A DNA stretch of 10,740 nucleotides, taken from positions 1 through 10,740 of the forward strand of contig DPSB01000634.1 in assembly GCA_003537495.1 (NCBI GenBank), written 5' to 3'. The position numbers and the translations under genes are program-made. Shown one piece after another: positions 1 through 6,780 of the stretch (its first letter is position 1; each line of letters begins with the position of its first letter). Below the pieces are notes generated by a model, which ran no database searches, had not been told where the DNA came from, and saw only the letters and a list, made by a program, of their open reading frames with translations. The stretch is from Cytophagales bacterium (lineage in GTDB: Bacteria; Bacteroidota; Bacteroidia; Cytophagales; Cyclobacteriaceae).

Positions 1-1
1 C

Positions 2-2653
2 CAAACTTTACTAAGAGCAGAATCCTTCTTTAACCCCGATCCGGGTATCGGTAATGCCACCCCCATTACGTTAGCTGCCAATACGGGCAATCTTGTTTTC
101 ACCACTAGCATTCCAACAAGTTCGTTACCACAAGGTTTTCATCAATTGGCGCTTCGTGTAAAAGAAACAGGTGGCAGGTGGAGCAATTTTGAAATGCGGG
201 GCTTTTACATCACAGCTTCAACTAGTAGTGCTGCCAATATCACCGCAGCAGAGTATTTTTTTGATACCGATCCCGGTGTCGGAAGCGGTACGCCTATTCC
301 TGTTACCCCAGGTACAACTACAAATTTTACGGTAAGCATTCCAACTTCAACTCTTACACAAGGGTTTCACTTTTTAGTGATTCGTACGAAGGGTACGGAT
401 GGCAGGTGGGGATTATTTGAAGGGCGTGGATTTTACATCTCTACGTCAACTGCCGATGTTCCTAACCTTGTAGCAGCCGAATATTTTTTTGATACCGATC
501 CGGGAGTTGGGAATGGTACTGTTATTCCAATCACATCAGGCGCCACTTCAAATTTTATTGCTAGTATTCCAACCAGTAGTATTACCCCAGGTTTTCATTT
601 TGTTAGTATTCGTTCGAAAGATGCCAATGGCAAGTGGGGAATTTTTGAAATGCGAGGCTTCTATATTTCTTCAGCCACTACCGATGCCGCTAATATTGTA
701 ACAGCAGAGTATTTTTTTGATGCAGATCCAGGACCAGGAAACGGAACTACACTTTCAATTCCTTCTGGCGCAGTTTCAAACTTTACGGTAAACCTTCCTA
801 CCACAAGTGTAACACCGGGGTTTCATTTTCTTACCATTCGTGCAAAAGGTGCTAATGGAAAGTGGGGTCTGTTTGAGTCGCGCGGTTTTTATATTTCTCC
901 GGTTAATCCTACCGCGGGCGATATTGTGGCGGCTGAATATTATTATGATGATGTAGATCCGGGCGAAGGAAATGGTGAACCACTTACGGTCACCAGTGGG
1001 CCAACCATCAACGAAAATTTTACTATAGTGATTAATGGTTTGCCAGCCGGGGCGCGCAAACTCAATATCCGCGTAAGAGATGAAGATGGAATCTGGAGTA
1101 CCATTGAAACAAAACCATTCACCCTATTGGCTTGTACACCACCCACCCCGCCTGTTGCTGCTGGTGGTAGCCGCTGCAATACCGGAACTGTTGTGTTAAA
1201 TGCAACAAGTGGTGCAGTGGGCTCGCAAGTTTATCGTTGGTATGCTGATGTAACAACTTCAACGATTTTGTTTACCGGAGCTTCATTCACTACACCATCT
1301 ATCGAAACTACAACTAATTTTTTTGTAAGCGTGTTCGATCCGGTAACGCTTTGCGAAAGCAACAGAACACTTGTAGCGGCAACTGTGATAAGTACTACTC
1401 CGCCAATACTCAATATCAACAGTGCCACCATTTGCGAAGGTAACTCCATCACACTAAGTGCCCCGGTTGGTTTTTCTACTTACCTCTGGTCGAACGGTGA
1501 AGCCACACGCGAAATAGTAGTTACTACTTCAGGTAATTACACAGTTGTTGTGGGTAACGGTACGTGCAACAGTCAACCATCTGCTCCGGCTGTTATAGTA
1601 GTTTCAACCCGGCCAGCGGCTCCGGTTATTACTGCGGGTAGCACTACCGATTTATGCGATGGTGCTTCGGTAACACTATCCGCTCCGGCAGGATTTACCT
1701 ATCAATGGTCTAATGGAGCAACCACACAAAATATATCTGTAACAACGGCAGGCAATTATTCTGTTGTAGTTGCGAATGCCAGTACTTGTATAAGCACACC
1801 GTCTAATGTGATTACCGTTCGTGCATTTACTACACCCGCAAAACCCGCGATTGAAGTTTTTGGAAGTTTGCAATTATGTGGGACTAATTCAGTAGGGTTA
1901 CTCGGCCCATCAGGTTTTGCGATTTATCAATGGTCGGGTGGGCAAACCACACAAGGTATAACCACAACGGCTGCAGGCACCCACACTTTGTTGGTGGGTA
2001 ATGCTTCCAATTGTCTTTCAGTTGTGTCAGATCCGGTAACGGTAACAGCCACCGGCCAACCTTGCGCAAGTGGTGGTTCAAATGTACCTCCGGTAATTGA
2101 TGAAGTTCTGTTGGCTGCTGAGATTGAAGGCCAGTTAACATTTGATCTGACCACGATTGTTTCCGATGCTGATGGTAACATTGATTTTAATTCCCTTCGG
2201 ATAGTGAACAATCAAACGTCACGTGGGCAGGCCGCGATTGTAGATGCCGGATATAATTTAGTAATTGATTATTCGGGCAATCCTTTTACAGGAGAAGATC
2301 GGATTATACTTGAAGTATGTGACCTGGCAGGAGCCTGTGCACAACAGGTGCTTGATATAGACGTAGTGGGAGCAGTGAAAGTTTTTAACGGAATTACACC
2401 CGATGGTGATGGCATAAATGATTTTCTCTATATCCAATACCTGGATGTAGTGGAAGGTGCAGCTAATAATAAAGTAACAATCTTAAACCGCTGGGGCGAT
2501 ATTGTGTTTCAAATAGAAAACTACGATAACCTTTCGCGGGTATTTGTGGGTGTTACCGATTCCGGTAAAGAACTTCCTTCCGGAACGTACTTCTATAAGA
2601 TAGATTTTGCGGGCAACAAATCCATAAACGGATTTATTTCGCTGAAGCGATGA
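2..2653 (+). CDS. Large secreted repeat protein with C-terminal CHU_C/T9SS sorting domain (5'-truncated)
   Basis: The frame is open from the window's first full codon, so the real start and signal peptide lie upstream; the ATG at 146 falls inside a repeat and is not the start. Domain order: five 76-77 residue repeats (17-1129) carrying AEYFFDTDPG and W(G/S)xFExRGFYI; a Cys-containing Ig-like domain of the CHU_C-associated type (about 1130-1400); three Ig-like repeats with YxWSNGxxTxxIxVTTxGNYxVVV (about 1403-2053); a cadherin/Big-like stretch with VSDADGNID (about 2085-2370); and a terminal domain with FNGITPDGDGIND, ILNRWGDIVF and LPSGTYFYKI (about 2372-2650). That terminal domain is the gliding-motility-associated C-terminal domain, known to send proteins through the type IX secretion system to the cell surface or medium. 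Cell-surface adhesin is my inference; no catalytic domain is visible. It is convergent with the permease gene, whose stop codon is 17 bases away. Confidence 0.9.
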   Translation, partial: QTLLRAESFFNPDPGIGNATPITLAANTGNLVFTTSIPTSSLPQGFHQLALRVKETGGRWSNFEMRGFYITASTSSAANITAAEYFFDTDPGVGSGTPIPVTPGTTTNFTVSIPTSTLTQGFHFLVIRTKGTDGRWGLFEGRGFYISTSTADVPNLVAAEYFFDTDPGVGNGTVIPITSGATSNFIASIPTSSITPGFHFVSIRSKDANGKWGIFEMRGFYISSATTDAANIVTAEYFFDADPGPGNGTTLSIPSGAVSNFTVNLPTTSVTPGFHFLTIRAKGANGKWGLFESRGFYISPVNPTAGDIVAAEYYYDDVDPGEGNGEPLTVTSGPTINENFTIVINGLPAGARKLNIRVRDEDGIWSTIETKPFTLLACTPPTPPVAAGGSRCNTGTVVLNATSGAVGSQVYRWYADVTTSTILFTGASFTTPSIETTTNFFVSVFDPVTLCESNRTLVAATVISTTPPILNINSATICEGNSITLSAPVGFSTYLWSNGEATREIVVTTSGNYTVVVGNGTCNSQPSAPAVIVVSTRPAAPVITAGSTTDLCDGASVTLSAPAGFTYQWSNGATTQNISVTTAGNYSVVVANASTCISTPSNVITVRAFTTPAKPAIEVFGSLQLCGTNSVGLLGPSGFAIYQWSGGQTTQGITTTAAGTHTLLVGNASNCLSVVSDPVTVTATGQPCASGGSNVPPVIDEVLLAAEIEGQLTFDLTTIVSDADGNIDFNSLRIVNNQTSRGQAAIVDAGYNLVIDYSGNPFTGEDRIILEVCDLAGACAQQVLDIDVVGAVKVFNGITPDGDGINDFLYIQYLDVVEGAANNKVTILNRWGDIVFQIENYDNLSRVFVGVTDSGKELPSGTYFYKIDFAGNKSINGFISLKR
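17..1129 (+). repeat. Tandem 228-bp coding repeats, five units
   Basis: The AE(Y/S) codons that open each unit start at 17, 248, 476, 704 and 932, giving spacings of 231, 228, 228 and 228 bp (77, 76, 76 and 76 residues). Units 2-4 are most alike (AEYFFDxDPGxGxGT near the front, FHFLxIRxKGxxGxWG near the end). The first (AESFFNPDPG) and last (AEYYYDDVDPG, about 66 residues) are more divergent, a pattern common when internal units are homogenised by recombination. The array probably continues upstream of the window. Confidence 0.92.
1403..2053 (+). repeat. Three tandem Ig-like coding repeats
   Basis: Three units of about 70-75 residues start near 1403, 1613 and 1829. Each holds a Cys near its front (TICEG, DLCDG, QLCGT), then L(S/G)xPxGFxxYxW(S)(N/G)G, a Thr-rich strand, a (N/T)(Y/L)(T/S/L)(V/L)(V/L)V strand and a second Cys (TC, TC, NC). 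The paired cysteines fit one disulfide per Ig-like unit. This is protein-level repetition; the DNA has diverged more than in the upstream 228-bp array. Confidence 0.8.
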
Positions 2654-2656
2654 AAT

Positions 2657-2684
2657 ATTTGAAGGAGTTTTTACTCCTTCAAAT
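2657..2684. terminator. Perfect 12-bp hairpin between convergent genes
   Basis: Bases 2657-2668 (ATTTGAAGGAGT) are the exact reverse complement of 2673-2684, with a TTTT loop. The hairpin begins four bases after the stop codon of the repeat-protein gene and contains the last codons and TAA of the permease gene read from the other strand. Position and symmetry fit a bidirectional terminator. Neither side has a clean U-tract, so it may instead be an mRNA 3'-end stabiliser. Confidence 0.6.
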
Positions 2685-5082
2685 TCTCCACCGGATTTAC
2701 AAACGTTGCTCTGATAGTTTGCGAACCAATCGTGATAACAGCAAACACAATCAGAATCAATACCCCGATAATAATCACGCTAAAGTCGAAAGAAGTGTGA
2801 TAAGCAATTAACTGCAGCCACATGTTGTTGGCTAAGTAGGCAAGCGGCACGGCAATCACAATCGAAATAAACAACAATACAAGAAAGCTCTTCGATAGTA
2901 ATAGGATCAGCGAACCATTATCCGAACCTAAAATCTTACGAATAGAAATTTCTTTAACCCTGGTTTCCATGGTGTAGGTAGCCATACCCAACAATCCAAG
3001 GCAAGAAATCAAAACAGCTAACGATGCAATTACCGTAAGCACCGAAACAACATCACCAAAAATGATTTCATAAAACTTCTTTACTTCAGAATCAACGGTT
3101 TTGTAATCGATTTTAAGATCGGGGTTAACGGTTGTCCATGCTTGCTCAATAGAGGCAACTGCTTGATCATAGGATCCCAAATACGAAACCTGCAGCACAT
3201 TGAATTGAGTAGGATCGTACAACAGTGCCATAGGCGAAATTTGCCGCGTCAGGTCGCGATGATTGTAACCCGACACCACCCCAATAACAGTGCGCGCAAG
3301 CGAATCACGATCCTGAATTAACTGTTGCCCGATGGCATCCTGCACCGAACCAAAGTTAAATTTAGAAACAGCTTGTTCGTTAATCACAATGTATTCTTTG
3401 TTGATGCTATCCCTCCCCGCTGTGAAAAAACGACCGGCCAATAATTTGATGTCCATGTTGCTCAGGTAATCTTCATCCACCAGGAAGTAATCCAATTGTA
3501 ATCCTTCGGTATCACTCAGATTGCGTTTTAACGTAGTACCATACGATGTGCCAGCCGAAGGCAAATGCGAAGAGGCTGTTACATGGGTAATGTTGTTATG
3601 CTTTGCCAGTTCATTCTTAAGATGTTGTGCCGAAGTATTGTTGAGCTTAATAGAAATATTTTGCGCCATGTTAAAACCATGGCTTTGTCCCATAAACAAG
3701 TTAAACTGATTATATAGAACAATTGCCGACAGAATAAAGAAGAGCGAAAGTGTAAACTGTGCTACCAACAATGTCTTGCGCAAGCCCATGCGCGAGAATA
3801 ACTTCATGTTACCAAAGCCCTTCAATACTTTTACCGGTTGAAACCCAGATAGCACCACTGCCGGAAAGAAACCTGCCAATATCCCAACCACTAATGCGAA
3901 CACCGCAAAACTTACCATCACCACCATGTTCGACTCCAGGTCCCAATGGAACATGCGTGCAAAGTTGAGTTGTAGAATAACAGGCTTTAATGCAATCAGA
4001 AATGCGAAACCAAACATCAATGCTATGAAGGCTATAAAAATTGATTCACTAATAAATTGTGTAAACACTTGCCAGCGTGCAGCACCGGTAACTTTACGAA
4101 TCCCGATTTCGCGGGCACGGGTTAAGGAACGTGCAATGGAAAGATTTGTAAAATTGAAACAAGAGGTAAGCAAAATCACAAGACCTAATCCGCCTAAAAA
4201 GTAAATGAAAAACCAGGGCAAGCTGGGGCCAATTGGATTGTTGGTTAGCGGTCCTGGTGTAATGCCCATTAAAGGCTGCAAACCAAACTTCATGCGATAG
4301 GCATTCGGATCGGTTAAACTGCCAATGTGTTGTGCATAAATTTTATCGAGGTTGGCCTGCACGCTTTCGCGCGATTGAGAACCATCTGTTAAAATATAAG
4401 TCCAGCCATTCCAGTAATTGGTCCATTCTGTAAGATTATTCTTGTTGGGCAAACTGTTAACAGAAGAAATACTCGCCAATGCTTCAAACACAATGTGCGA
4501 TTTGTTTTTGGTTTCCTTTAATACACCTGTAACAGTATAGATGCCGATCTCGCCTACTTTAATCGTTTGCCCAAACGGGTTTTCATCTTTAAAAAGTTTG
4601 TTGGCAGCTGCACGTGTAAGCACAACCGAGTAAGGTTCTTTTAATGCGGTAGCCGCATCGCCATACTGAAGTTCGTATTCAAAGAAAGTGAGTGCTTCCG
4701 CATCGGCAAAAAATCCGGCCAACGGAATATTTACATTTTGATTTTCAAACTCCAGCCAGCCATTTCCAAAGCCACGCATCAAACGTACCACCTGTGTAAT
4801 GCCTGTGTAGTTTTCAAGTAATTCTCCTCGCAACGTCATGGGCGAGGCTGCATTGGGTTGATTGTCGTTGATTACACCGTTTTGATCAACACCATGCGTA
4901 GTTACCCGGTAAATCTGATCGTGCTTTGAATTATGCCGGTCGTATGTAAGTTGATCGGCCACCAGCATAATTACCGTCATGCATACCGACATGCCAATGG
5001 CGAGACCAAACACGTTGATGGCTGAAAAGAACTTGTGGCGCATTAAACTACGCACGGTGGTTTTTATGTAATTACGAAACAT
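2671..5082 (-). CDS. FtsX/MacB-like ABC transporter permease (803 aa)
   Basis: Inner-membrane permease subunit of the MacB/FtsX (type VII ABC) superfamily. Predicted helices lie near residues 20-43, 288-308, 345-366, 387-411, 436-458, 678-702, 727-752 and 766-788. Large extracytoplasmic MacB_PCD-like domains sit at about 44-285 and 460-675. Each FtsX half carries the conserved cytoplasmic motif, REIGIRKVTGA at 324-334 and KEISIRKILGS at 710-720, and the protein ends in NPVENLKE as is usual for the family. Length and two-half layout match the roughly 800-residue permeases that occur in many paralogues in Cytophagales. No ATPase or membrane-fusion gene is adjacent, so substrate and partner are unknown; relatives move lipoproteins, peptides or drugs, or transmit mechanical signals. 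The ATG at 5082 starts the typical MFRNYIKTTVRSLMRHK opening and has no Shine-Dalgarno. An intrinsic terminator about 37 bases upstream separates it from the next minus-strand gene. Confidence 0.93.
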   Translation of the reverse strand: MFRNYIKTTVRSLMRHKFFSAINVFGLAIGMSVCMTVIMLVADQLTYDRHNSKHDQIYRVTTHGVDQNGVINDNQPNAASPMTLRGELLENYTGITQVVRLMRGFGNGWLEFENQNVNIPLAGFFADAEALTFFEYELQYGDAATALKEPYSVVLTRAAANKLFKDENPFGQTIKVGEIGIYTVTGVLKETKNKSHIVFEALASISSVNSLPNKNNLTEWTNYWNGWTYILTDGSQSRESVQANLDKIYAQHIGSLTDPNAYRMKFGLQPLMGITPGPLTNNPIGPSLPWFFIYFLGGLGLVILLTSCFNFTNLSIARSLTRAREIGIRKVTGAARWQVFTQFISESIFIAFIALMFGFAFLIALKPVILQLNFARMFHWDLESNMVVMVSFAVFALVVGILAGFFPAVVLSGFQPVKVLKGFGNMKLFSRMGLRKTLLVAQFTLSLFFILSAIVLYNQFNLFMGQSHGFNMAQNISIKLNNTSAQHLKNELAKHNNITHVTASSHLPSAGTSYGTTLKRNLSDTEGLQLDYFLVDEDYLSNMDIKLLAGRFFTAGRDSINKEYIVINEQAVSKFNFGSVQDAIGQQLIQDRDSLARTVIGVVSGYNHRDLTRQISPMALLYDPTQFNVLQVSYLGSYDQAVASIEQAWTTVNPDLKIDYKTVDSEVKKFYEIIFGDVVSVLTVIASLAVLISCLGLLGMATYTMETRVKEISIRKILGSDNGSLILLLSKSFLVLLFISIVIAVPLAYLANNMWLQLIAYHTSFDFSVIIIGVLILIVFAVITIGSQTIRATFVNPVENLKE

Positions 5083-5118
5083 GGCAATGGAATTTTTTAA
5101 AAGTGAAAAGACGAATCA

Positions 5119-5150
5119 AAAACCGAACCTCTGTGTCGAGGCTCGATTTT
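5119..5150 (-). terminator. Strand-specific intrinsic terminator behind the DUF6249-like gene
   Basis: Read on the minus strand, 5150-5138 pairs with 5131-5119 as a 13-bp stem (core CCTC/GAGG, loop GACACA at 5137-5132) running into a TTTTT tract (5122-5118). Two of the pairs are G-U wobbles in minus-strand RNA and would be A-C mismatches in plus-strand RNA, so the structure favours minus-strand transcription. It lies 73 bases after the stop codon at 5223 and just before the permease start, implying that the permease has its own promoter or relies on readthrough. Confidence 0.7.
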
Positions 5151-5222
5151 GATCTGGAATACTAGAAATGAAAAATCCTGGTGTTGAAATCTGAACAGGT
5201 GCAGGCAAAAGCGAACAACCTT

Positions 5223-5573
5223 TTACTTACCCGATTCTTTTTTGATTACAAAGTAGTAGATCAAAAAACCGAGCGATACCGACAATGCAAACAATCCATA
5301 CGGCAGTGGCGACTCCGGGCCGGTAGGAATAAATTCCATTATAACCAAAGCAAGTCCGGCAAAGAAAATAATCAGTCCCCACTTCAACGAGCTGTAGCGA
5401 TTGTCGGCTGTATGTTGTTTAAAGATGGCCTGGGTATCATCGTTTACAAATCCTTTTTCAATCATTCTTTTTTTCAGAATGTAGTCAGTCATTACTTTAG
5501 TAAATAGATAAATGGCTGTACCAAAACTTCCGATAATCGTAATTGGCATAAGTATATCTCTAAGAGCGCTCAT
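5223..5573 (-). CDS. Small three-helix membrane protein, DUF6249-like (116 aa)
   Basis: From the ATG at 5573 this encodes 116 residues with predicted membrane helices near 6-26, 64-82 and 90-111. Between helices 1 and 2 is a charged loop containing KKRMIEKGFVNDD. A first helix followed by an R-M-I-E-K-G segment is how I remember the DUF6249 family of Bacteroidota, which often sits beside ECF sigma genes; this is recall, not a search. Function is unknown. The frame extends up to an ATG at 5633, but that start lies inside the spacer of the proposed promoter (5611-5640), and the added residues are polar and unlike the family, so 5573 is preferred. The gene is divergent from the sigma factor gene, shares its promoter motif, and is followed by a strong terminator. 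It is therefore probably a target of that sigma factor. Confidence 0.8.
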   Translation of the reverse strand: MSALRDILMPITIIGSFGTAIYLFTKVMTDYILKKRMIEKGFVNDDTQAIFKQHTADNRYSSLKWGLIIFFAGLALVIMEFIPTGPESPLPYGLFALSVSLGFLIYYFVIKKESGK

Positions 5574-5610
5574 GTTTTTGTTGTTTTGTTTCTCTATTTG
5601 GTTTGGGGCG

Positions 5611-5640
5611 TAAGACACAAGCCTTGAAAGCAATGTTGCA
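5611..5640 (-). promoter_or_regulatory. ECF-type promoter for the DUF6249-like gene
   Basis: On the minus strand, TGCAAC (5640-5635) is followed by 18 bases and GTCTTA (5616-5611). This is the AAC-type -35 and GTC-type -10 layout of ECF sigma promoters. It matches the plus-strand copy before the sigma gene in both boxes and in spacer length. Transcription would begin near 5604, giving a leader of about 30 bases before ATG 5573. Confidence 0.65.
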
Positions 5641-5722
5641 GGGAATTGAAAAATATTTTTAAAGAGTGATCATGCAAGAAAAGCAAGCAAGGATTTGAAA
5701 CCTCATGATTAATCTCAAATTG

Positions 5723-5747
5723 CCAGCAACCAGAATCCAGCAACCAG
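5723..5747. repeat. Short direct repeat CCAGCAACCAG x2
   Basis: The 11-mer CCAGCAACCAG occurs at 5723-5733 and again at 5737-5747 (period 14), between the two divergent promoters and 23 bases upstream of the sigma gene's -35 box. It could be a protein binding site or a remnant of the simple GGTTGCTGG-type extragenic repeats found in some Bacteroidota. The sequence alone does not decide between these. Confidence 0.5.
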
Positions 5748-5769
5748 CCACTATTTTTAACTAACTTCC

Positions 5770-5798
5770 TGCAACATCCGTACAAGCCCCCGTGTCTA
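5770..5798 (+). promoter_or_regulatory. ECF-type promoter of the sigma / anti-sigma operon
   Basis: TGCAAC (5770-5775), an 18-base spacer, then GTCTA(A) (5794-5799). The same boxes with the same spacing lie on the opposite strand before the divergent gene, and both are followed within two to four bases by CCCCAAA. The expected start of transcription is about 5804-5807, at the ATG of the sigma gene, so the message would be leaderless or nearly so. This fits autoregulation by the encoded ECF sigma factor. Confidence 0.68.
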
Positions 5799-5806
5799 AC
5801 CCCAAA

Positions 5807-6367
5807 ATGATTGACGACAAGGTTCTGGTGGCGCAGGTTTTAAGTGGTGACCGGCATGCATTCCGTATGCTGATTAAGCAACACGAAAGACTGGTGAGCC
5901 ACATGATTGGCCGGTTGATTGATAAACCGGAAGATCGCGAAGAACTTTGTCAGGATGTGTTTTTGAAAGTGTACGAAAAGTTGAATGAGTTTACGTTTCA
6001 ATCGAAGTTAAGCACATGGATTGCCACTATTGCGTACAGGCATGGCATTAACCATTTGCGTAAGCGCAGCATTAAGATCAGTGATTTGCCCGAAGATGAA
6101 ACGAGTATTGAACGGTTTATTGCCATTGATGACGCCAGCGAAAATCTGGCCGACAAGGAAATGGATCAAATTGTATTGAAGCTGGTTGAGAAACTTCCGC
6201 CACAGTATAAAGCCATCCTCACGTTATATCATGTGCAGGAAATGAGTTATCCGGAAATTGTAGAAATAACCGGTTTGCCCGAAGGCACCGTAAAGAATTA
6301 TTTATTCCGGGCGCGACAGTTGTTGAAAGAAAAAGTAAAACAGTACCTTGGCAAAGAAGCAGTATGA
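5807..6367 (+). CDS. RNA polymerase ECF sigma-70 factor (186 aa)
   Basis: Binds core RNA polymerase and directs it to a specific promoter set. Region 2 spans about residues 18-88, with the core-binding and -10 recognition stretch DREELCQDVFLKVYEKL (43-59) and KLSTWIATIAYRHGINHLRKR (67-87). Region 4 spans about 122-176, with the helix-turn-helix MSYPEIVEITGLPEGTVKN (146-164) that reads the -35 box. There is no region 1.1 or 3, and the length is normal for ECF factors. A GTG at 5792 is in frame, but it overlaps the proposed -10 box, so ATG 5807 is the better start; no Shine-Dalgarno is visible for either. The last codons overlap the next gene by ATGA (6364-6367), indicating translational coupling with its likely anti-sigma partner. 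Confidence 0.93.
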   Translation: MIDDKVLVAQVLSGDRHAFRMLIKQHERLVSHMIGRLIDKPEDREELCQDVFLKVYEKLNEFTFQSKLSTWIATIAYRHGINHLRKRSIKISDLPEDETSIERFIAIDDASENLADKEMDQIVLKLVEKLPPQYKAILTLYHVQEMSYPEIVEITGLPEGTVKNYLFRARQLLKEKVKQYLGKEAV

Positions 6368-6732
6368 AAGAAGAAGAATTGCAAAACAAAATTGAAGCCG
6401 GTATGCCAGTGCAGAGCGATGATGGCGAAGCCTATCAGCATGTGTTTACTGCTTTAAAACAAGAGCCAGCATTTTATGTATCGTTACCTTTTGCCGATCG
6501 CATTATTGCCAGAATAGAAAAACGCGAAGAGCAGCGCGATTTCCGTTGGCTGGCATTTGGTATTTTTCTTTCGGTGATTGCCTTGATTGTAGCGCTTGTT
6601 ATAACAAACGCATGGACAATAGGTGTGTTTTCGTTTATCTCCGGGTACCCGGGATTGGTAGTTTTTGGAATTGCGTTTATTTTGTTTTTGCAGTGGGTGG
6701 ATAAACGAGTTTTGCGAAAGCATTTGAATTAG
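6364..6732 (+). CDS. Putative membrane anti-sigma factor (122 aa)
   Basis: The first 60 residues are charged and probably cytoplasmic, including AYQHVFTALKQEP (23-35) and LPFADRIIARIEKR (41-54). They are followed by two predicted helices near 61-81 and 90-111 and a basic tail, WVDKRVLRKHLN. The start codon overlaps the sigma stop codon, the usual arrangement of sigma and anti-sigma genes, and a short soluble segment plus membrane anchor is what such regulators need. No zinc-binding HxxxCxxC motif is present, so if it is an anti-sigma factor it is not of the ZAS type. The assignment rests on context and topology more than on a recognised domain. The alternative is a simple membrane protein co-transcribed with the sigma factor. 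Confidence 0.72.
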   Translation: MKEEELQNKIEAGMPVQSDDGEAYQHVFTALKQEPAFYVSLPFADRIIARIEKREEQRDFRWLAFGIFLSVIALIVALVITNAWTIGVFSFISGYPGLVVFGIAFILFLQWVDKRVLRKHLN

Positions 6733-6753
6733 TAAAGGCCTTAAAAATTTAGG

Positions 6754-6761
6754 TATCTTTA
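6754..6761 (+). promoter_or_regulatory. Possible housekeeping -7 element before hicB
   Basis: TATCTTTA matches seven of eight positions of the Bacteroidota sigma-ABfr -7 consensus TAnnTTTG, counting the two free positions, and lies 19 bases before the hicB start. No convincing -33 TTG is placed correctly upstream. An 8-bp palindrome AAGGCCTT (6735-6742) lies just upstream and may be an operator. If real, this gives the toxin-antitoxin pair its own transcript. Confidence 0.3.
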
Positions 6762-6780
6762 CGATAAACAAGTATTCTAA

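Noticed and set aside
146..148. ATG at 146 as start of the repeat protein
   Set aside because: The frame is open to the window's beginning, and the codons before it encode the first part of a repeat unit (AESFFNPDPG).
1676..2211. Overlapping minus-strand open frames of 65-94 residues within the repeat-protein gene
   Set aside because: They are shadows of Thr/Val/Gly-rich Ig-like repeats on the plus strand and have no recognisable motifs.
3521..4204. Plus-strand open frames of 62-92 residues inside the permease region
   Set aside because: They are antisense to conserved FtsX-domain sequence and show no family signature.
5105..5113. CGTCTTTTC on the minus strand as an ECF -10 for the permease gene
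   Set aside because: No TGCAAC or AAC-type -35 lies 16-19 bases upstream. That position is occupied by the terminator stem.
5181..5507. 108-residue plus-strand open frame
   Set aside because: It is antisense to the membrane-protein gene, its composition is unlike a protein family, and the opposite strand has clear membrane helices and a promoter.
5574..5633. Upstream ATG giving a 136-residue version of the DUF6249-like protein
   Set aside because: The start codon would lie in the spacer of the promoter at 5611-5640. The extra 20 residues are polar and precede an otherwise normal membrane-protein start.
5792..5806. GTG start for the sigma factor adding five residues
   Set aside because: It lies within the proposed -10 box and just before a normal ATG. 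The added residues SNPK have no support from the family pattern.
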